Assembly (NCBI GenBank): GCA_026397915.1
Contig: JAPLTX010000039.1
Span: forward strand, 62,001-126,000
Reading direction: 5' to 3'
DNA: 64,000 nucleotides
Source: Verrucomicrobiota bacterium
GTDB taxonomy: Bacteria > Verrucomicrobiota > Verrucomicrobiia > CAIQCK01
In this document: positions 61,630 through 64,000 of the stretch, piece after piece
How the letters are laid out: each line of letters starts with the position of its first letter
How positions within the stretch are numbered: the stretch's first letter is position 1
The notes under the pieces: model-generated
What the model saw: the letters and a program-made list of their open reading frames with translations, nothing else
The model's database searches: none
What the model was told of the DNA's origin: nothing
Made by a program: the position numbers and the translations under genes

Positions 61630-62396
61630 CTCATGTCGAGTTTGCGACCGGTTTCAAGGTCGAAAATGGGGAACTTGCGGACACCCCACTTGTGCAAAAC
61701 AAATTGCAGTGTCGTTTTCATCACCCCCCAACCGTAAACGCAACTGCGCCTGAAGTTGATTGAAGATGCGCCCTTGAAGTAACGTGCCGGACAGGTGATC
61801 TCCCCAATGGTCAGACCTGCCATCGCGACCTGTGCCAGCATTTGGTTGTCAAAAACGAAATCATCGGAGTTTTCCTCGATCGGGATACTTCGCAACACCT
61901 CCGCAGAGAAAGCACGGTAACCGGTATGATACTCGGCGAGTTTCTGCCCCATCAGGAGATTCTGGAAAAACGTCAGCATACGGTTGGCCACATACTTGTA
62001 GAATGGCATCCCTCCTTCAAGTGCCCCCTTGCCTAAGATGCGTGATCCCAGCACGACAGGAAACAGCCCGTGCGCGATCAAGTAGCACATCGAGTGAATA
62101 AGCCGCGGGGTATATTGGTAATCTGGATGCAACATCACCACGATGTCGGCGCCCGCGTTTAGGGCGGCTCGATAGCAGGTTTTCTGATTGCCGCCGTAAC
62201 CGCGGTTTTTCGGGTGGCGTATCACGGTGGCAATGCCGAGAGCATTGGCCTGATTGCTTGTCCCATCTTCCGAGTGGTCATCAACAAGAATCACTTCATC
62301 TACAATATCGAACGGAATCTCAGCGTGAGTCTGCGCCAGAGTGTTCTCTGCGTTGTAGGCGGGTAGAACGACAACAACCTTTTTTCCCAAAACCAT
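61596..62396 (-). CDS. GT2-family glycosyltransferase (dolichyl-phosphate-sugar synthase-like)
   Basis: Starting at the ATG at 62396 (266 aa), it opens VLGKKVVVVLPAYNAENTLA and has VDEVILVDDHSEDGTSNQAN, NRGYGGNQKTCYRAALNAGA, and DIVVMLHPDYQYTP in place of the usual DxD. The C-terminal PIEENSDDFVFDNQMLAQVA and the positively charged ITCPARYFKGASSINFRRS stretch match GT2 enzymes that charge polyprenyl phosphates with sugars. It may make the lipid-linked sugar used by the adjacent ArnT-like membrane protein. Longer starts at 62438 and 62498 lack better signals. Confidence 0.7.
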   Translation of the reverse strand: MVLGKKVVVVLPAYNAENTLAQTHAEIPFDIVDEVILVDDHSEDGTSNQANALGIATVIRHPKNRGYGGNQKTCYRAALNAGADIVVMLHPDYQYTPRLIHSMCYLIAHGLFPVVLGSRILGKGALEGGMPFYKYVANRMLTFFQNLLMGQKLAEYHTGYRAFSAEVLRSIPIEENSDDFVFDNQMLAQVAMAGLTIGEITCPARYFKGASSINFRRSCVYGWGVMKTTLQFVLHKWGVRKFPIFDLETGRKLDMSQAPSTTFSIT

Positions 62397-62798
62397 GAGC
62401 CAATATCTCCATCCTTCACTGCTTCCAGTCAAGGCCATTTCATTGAACGTGTGGTCGCACATAAGGCATGCGCCGCCTCGCCAGCAACCAGTGACCAACA
62501 GTCAGAAATCAGTAATTGGTGGAATCTCGTTGTCCGCCGTAGTGCTGTAGCGCAGCGACCACCGCTAGCATGTTGTGTGTCCGCCCGACCACGACCGCTA
62601 ATCACCGTGCCGTGGCCATTGCGTGCCAGAGGAACTTCACGCCATCGGCATCACGGCGAGGAGGTAGATGGAAGTGGATAACGCGACCGGTTGCTTGTGC
62701 GGGCGCAGCGGACGCGCCATCGAAAGCCAGCGTTAGATTGCCTGTCATGCGCGCCGGCAACTCTACCGGCGCGCGCAGGTTACACAAGCCGGTGCCGG
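62397..62798. other. Gene-poor gap with degenerate repeat and a strong hairpin
   Basis: About 400 nt without a confident gene. It includes a degenerate AGCTGA-type stretch (about 62487-62520, CCAGTGACCAACAGTCAG then AAATCAGTAATTGG) and a perfect hairpin GCGCGCCGG-N8-CCGGCGCGC at 62749-62774. A minus-strand ORF ends here (stop at 62602) whose codons look protein-like (LPARMTGNLTLAFDGASAA, then DADGVKFLWHAMATAR). It could be a decayed gene tail; I do not call it a gene. Confidence 0.5.
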
Positions 62799-64000
62799 TT
62801 ACGGCTTCGCCAGGAACCACTGCCGCGCGCTGGAATCGGTCTTGCAAAACTTCAGCAATAGCTCAGCCACCTTTTGGCGGCCGGTTTGGCTCGGATGCGT
62901 GCCGTCGCCCGCGAACAGATCGTCGCGTGTCCAAGTGAAACCATCGTCCTTGCGCGGCTTCGTGCCGTCGGCCCAGAGATACGGCCCCCAGAGCAGCAAC
63001 GGCGCGTTGACTTCGTTGCACGCCGGATCGTAGTTGAGTTTCGCATCTCCCTTGATCTGATCTTGGATAAGCCAGCGCACCGCGAAAGCGCTCTCGTAGG
63101 AATATGGTTCCGGGTTAAGAGGTGTGGTGGCGTAGCCGGCGTAGATGCGGCTGCTAAGATAGGCCACGCGCAGGTTCGGAAACTTCTTCTTCAGCATGTG
63201 CAGGATCGTCGCGATGTCGGCCTGCAGCTTCTTCGCGTGCTCTGGAAATTCCTCCGTCGGTCTGATGTTGGCCTGCTTGAGCCAGACCACCTGAACTTGC
63301 CTGTCGCTGACGCCGGCCGTTTTCATCCGCTGGTCCACCGTCTGCCAGACACGGCTGTCAGGCGAGGTGGCCCACTGCGCCGCCGCCTGGCCGCCTTGCG
63401 CGCCGTCCACGATCACCAGTTTGGGCGATTTCTCCGGGTCGGTATCGGCGAGTTGCTTATAGCGCGAGAACTCCTGCGTCGTGTTCGACATGCCTACGGA
63501 GAGCAGCGCCACCTTGCCGTCGGCGCTTGGCTTGCCGTCGGCGTCGAGCGGCTGGATTTTCGCCAACTCCTTCCTGGCCGCCGCAGCGTGCGCCGGAGGC
63601 GGCTCGTTCTTGCCGCCGCTGTAAAGGCCGCCGTCCTCGCCTTTGTATTTCCCCGTGCCGAGTTCGGTGAGCGGCGTCAAGCCAACGGAATCCTTGCCGC
63701 CCTGTGCCGGCCCGGTCGCCGTGCCTTGCTGGCCGCCGCCTTTGGCTCCGCGATCGTGGATAGCCTTGGCTTTGTCGTAGTAAGCTTGGTCCTCCGGCGA
63801 GAGCTTCTCGCCGTTCTGGACGCGCCGGTGCAGTTCGCCGGCCCGCTGCCAGTCAATCTCGTCACTGCTGGGCCGCGCCTGCTGCTGACGCCGGCGCGCT
63901 TCCATCGCCTTTTTCAAGTAGGCTTGGTCCTCCGCCGAGATCGTCTCGCCGTTTTGCCGCCGCTGGAAGATTTCACGGGCGCGGTTGAAATCCACATCGC
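62799..64000 (-). CDS. SGNH/GDSL-hydrolase-like protein with N-terminal repeat motif (5' partial)
   Basis: The open frame runs off the right edge; the in-frame GTG at 63995 is probably internal. Two matching helical motifs come first: DFNRAREIFQRRQNGETISA-EDQAYLKKAMEARRR and DWQRAGELHRRVQNGEKLSP-EDQAYYDKAKAIHDR (a short repeat pair, about residues 1-75 of the visible part). After a linker, the domain has LLSVGMSNTTQEFSRYKQLA, VIVDGAQGGQAAAQWATSPD, PNLRVAYLSSRIYAGYAT and GDGTHPSQTGRQKVAELLL, which fit an SGNH-type fold. It is probably an exported esterase or lipase; the signal lies outside the window. Confidence 0.7.
   Translation of the reverse strand, partial: DVDFNRAREIFQRRQNGETISAEDQAYLKKAMEARRRQQQARPSSDEIDWQRAGELHRRVQNGEKLSPEDQAYYDKAKAIHDRGAKGGGQQGTATGPAQGGKDSVGLTPLTELGTGKYKGEDGGLYSGGKNEPPPAHAAAARKELAKIQPLDADGKPSADGKVALLSVGMSNTTQEFSRYKQLADTDPEKSPKLVIVDGAQGGQAAAQWATSPDSRVWQTVDQRMKTAGVSDRQVQVVWLKQANIRPTEEFPEHAKKLQADIATILHMLKKKFPNLRVAYLSSRIYAGYATTPLNPEPYSYESAFAVRWLIQDQIKGDAKLNYDPACNEVNAPLLLWGPYLWADGTKPRKDDGFTWTRDDLFAGDGTHPSQTGRQKVAELLLKFCKTDSSARQWFLAKP

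Noticed and set aside
1..64000. tRNA, rRNA or well-known riboswitch
   Set aside because: I looked for CCA-ended cloverleaf sequences, rRNA blocks and cobalamin or SAM riboswitch cores and saw none. A covariance-model search (for example Infernal with Rfam) would be decisive.

Overview
The window is a GC-rich bacterial chromosome segment, most likely from an uncultured member of the Verrucomicrobiota (Limisphaerales/Pedosphaera type). The assignment rests on recognisable gene types rather than a marker gene. These are a Gfo/Idh/MocA tail, a ceramidase-like secreted enzyme, a large ECF-sigma/Ser-Thr-kinase pair whose kinase opens with a CPKC...CPRC ribbon, secreted leucine-rich-repeat and SGNH proteins, and abundant palindromic repeats. 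No rRNA, tRNA, IS element or CRISPR array was seen.

Region 1 (1-8.8 kb) holds secreted or catabolic enzymes. A minus-strand operon (beta-propeller protein, neutral-ceramidase-like hydrolase, Tat-exported metallophosphoesterase) diverges from a lipoprotein phosphodiesterase and a secreted FAD oxidoreductase. Region 2 (8.9-17.3 kb) holds a sigma factor and a 1457-residue membrane Ser/Thr kinase. Each is preceded by the same TGTAACC-N14-CGTCA motif, which suggests that the sigma factor drives both. They are followed by an XRE regulator, an ORF made of eight exact 42-bp repeats, a fibronectin-III protein and a collagen-like protein, all set among palindromic and dispersed repeats. Region 3 (17.3-21.8 kb) holds small exported proteins, including a paralogous pair, plus an MBL-fold hydrolase and a leucine-rich-repeat protein.

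Region 4 (22-51.6 kb) is the most interesting part. It is a dense set of short, mostly overlapping operons that looks like a complex-lipid or glycolipid locus. It encodes an acyl-carrier-protein/FabZ-type dehydratase fusion, a ketoacyl synthase, an SDR reductase, a serine-palmitoyltransferase-like alpha-oxoamine synthase, a PlsC-type acyltransferase and an acyl-CoA dehydrogenase. It also encodes two paralogous B12-binding radical SAM proteins of the HpnP-like type, two SPASM-type radical SAM proteins, a polysaccharide-deacetylase-like protein, and many glycosyltransferases including a diacylglycerol-glycosyltransferase-like one. A tripartite exporter closes it: two TolC-type proteins, a membrane-fusion protein, an FtsX-type permease and a LolD/MacB-type ATPase. 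The inferred logic is to build an unusual acyl chain, condense it with an amino acid, modify and glycosylate it, then export it.

Region 5 (51.6-62.4 kb) is an ABC-transporter-dependent surface polysaccharide locus. It has Wzm and Wzt (unusually divergent, with a Wzt carbohydrate-binding C-terminus), a GDP-mannose-3,5-epimerase-like enzyme, a chain-terminating-type methyltransferase, a double glycosyltransferase, a second methyltransferase, a polytopic membrane protein and a GT2 enzyme. The window ends inside an SGNH-hydrolase-like gene that runs off the right edge.

All functions are inferred from motifs read by eye; no database search was run.
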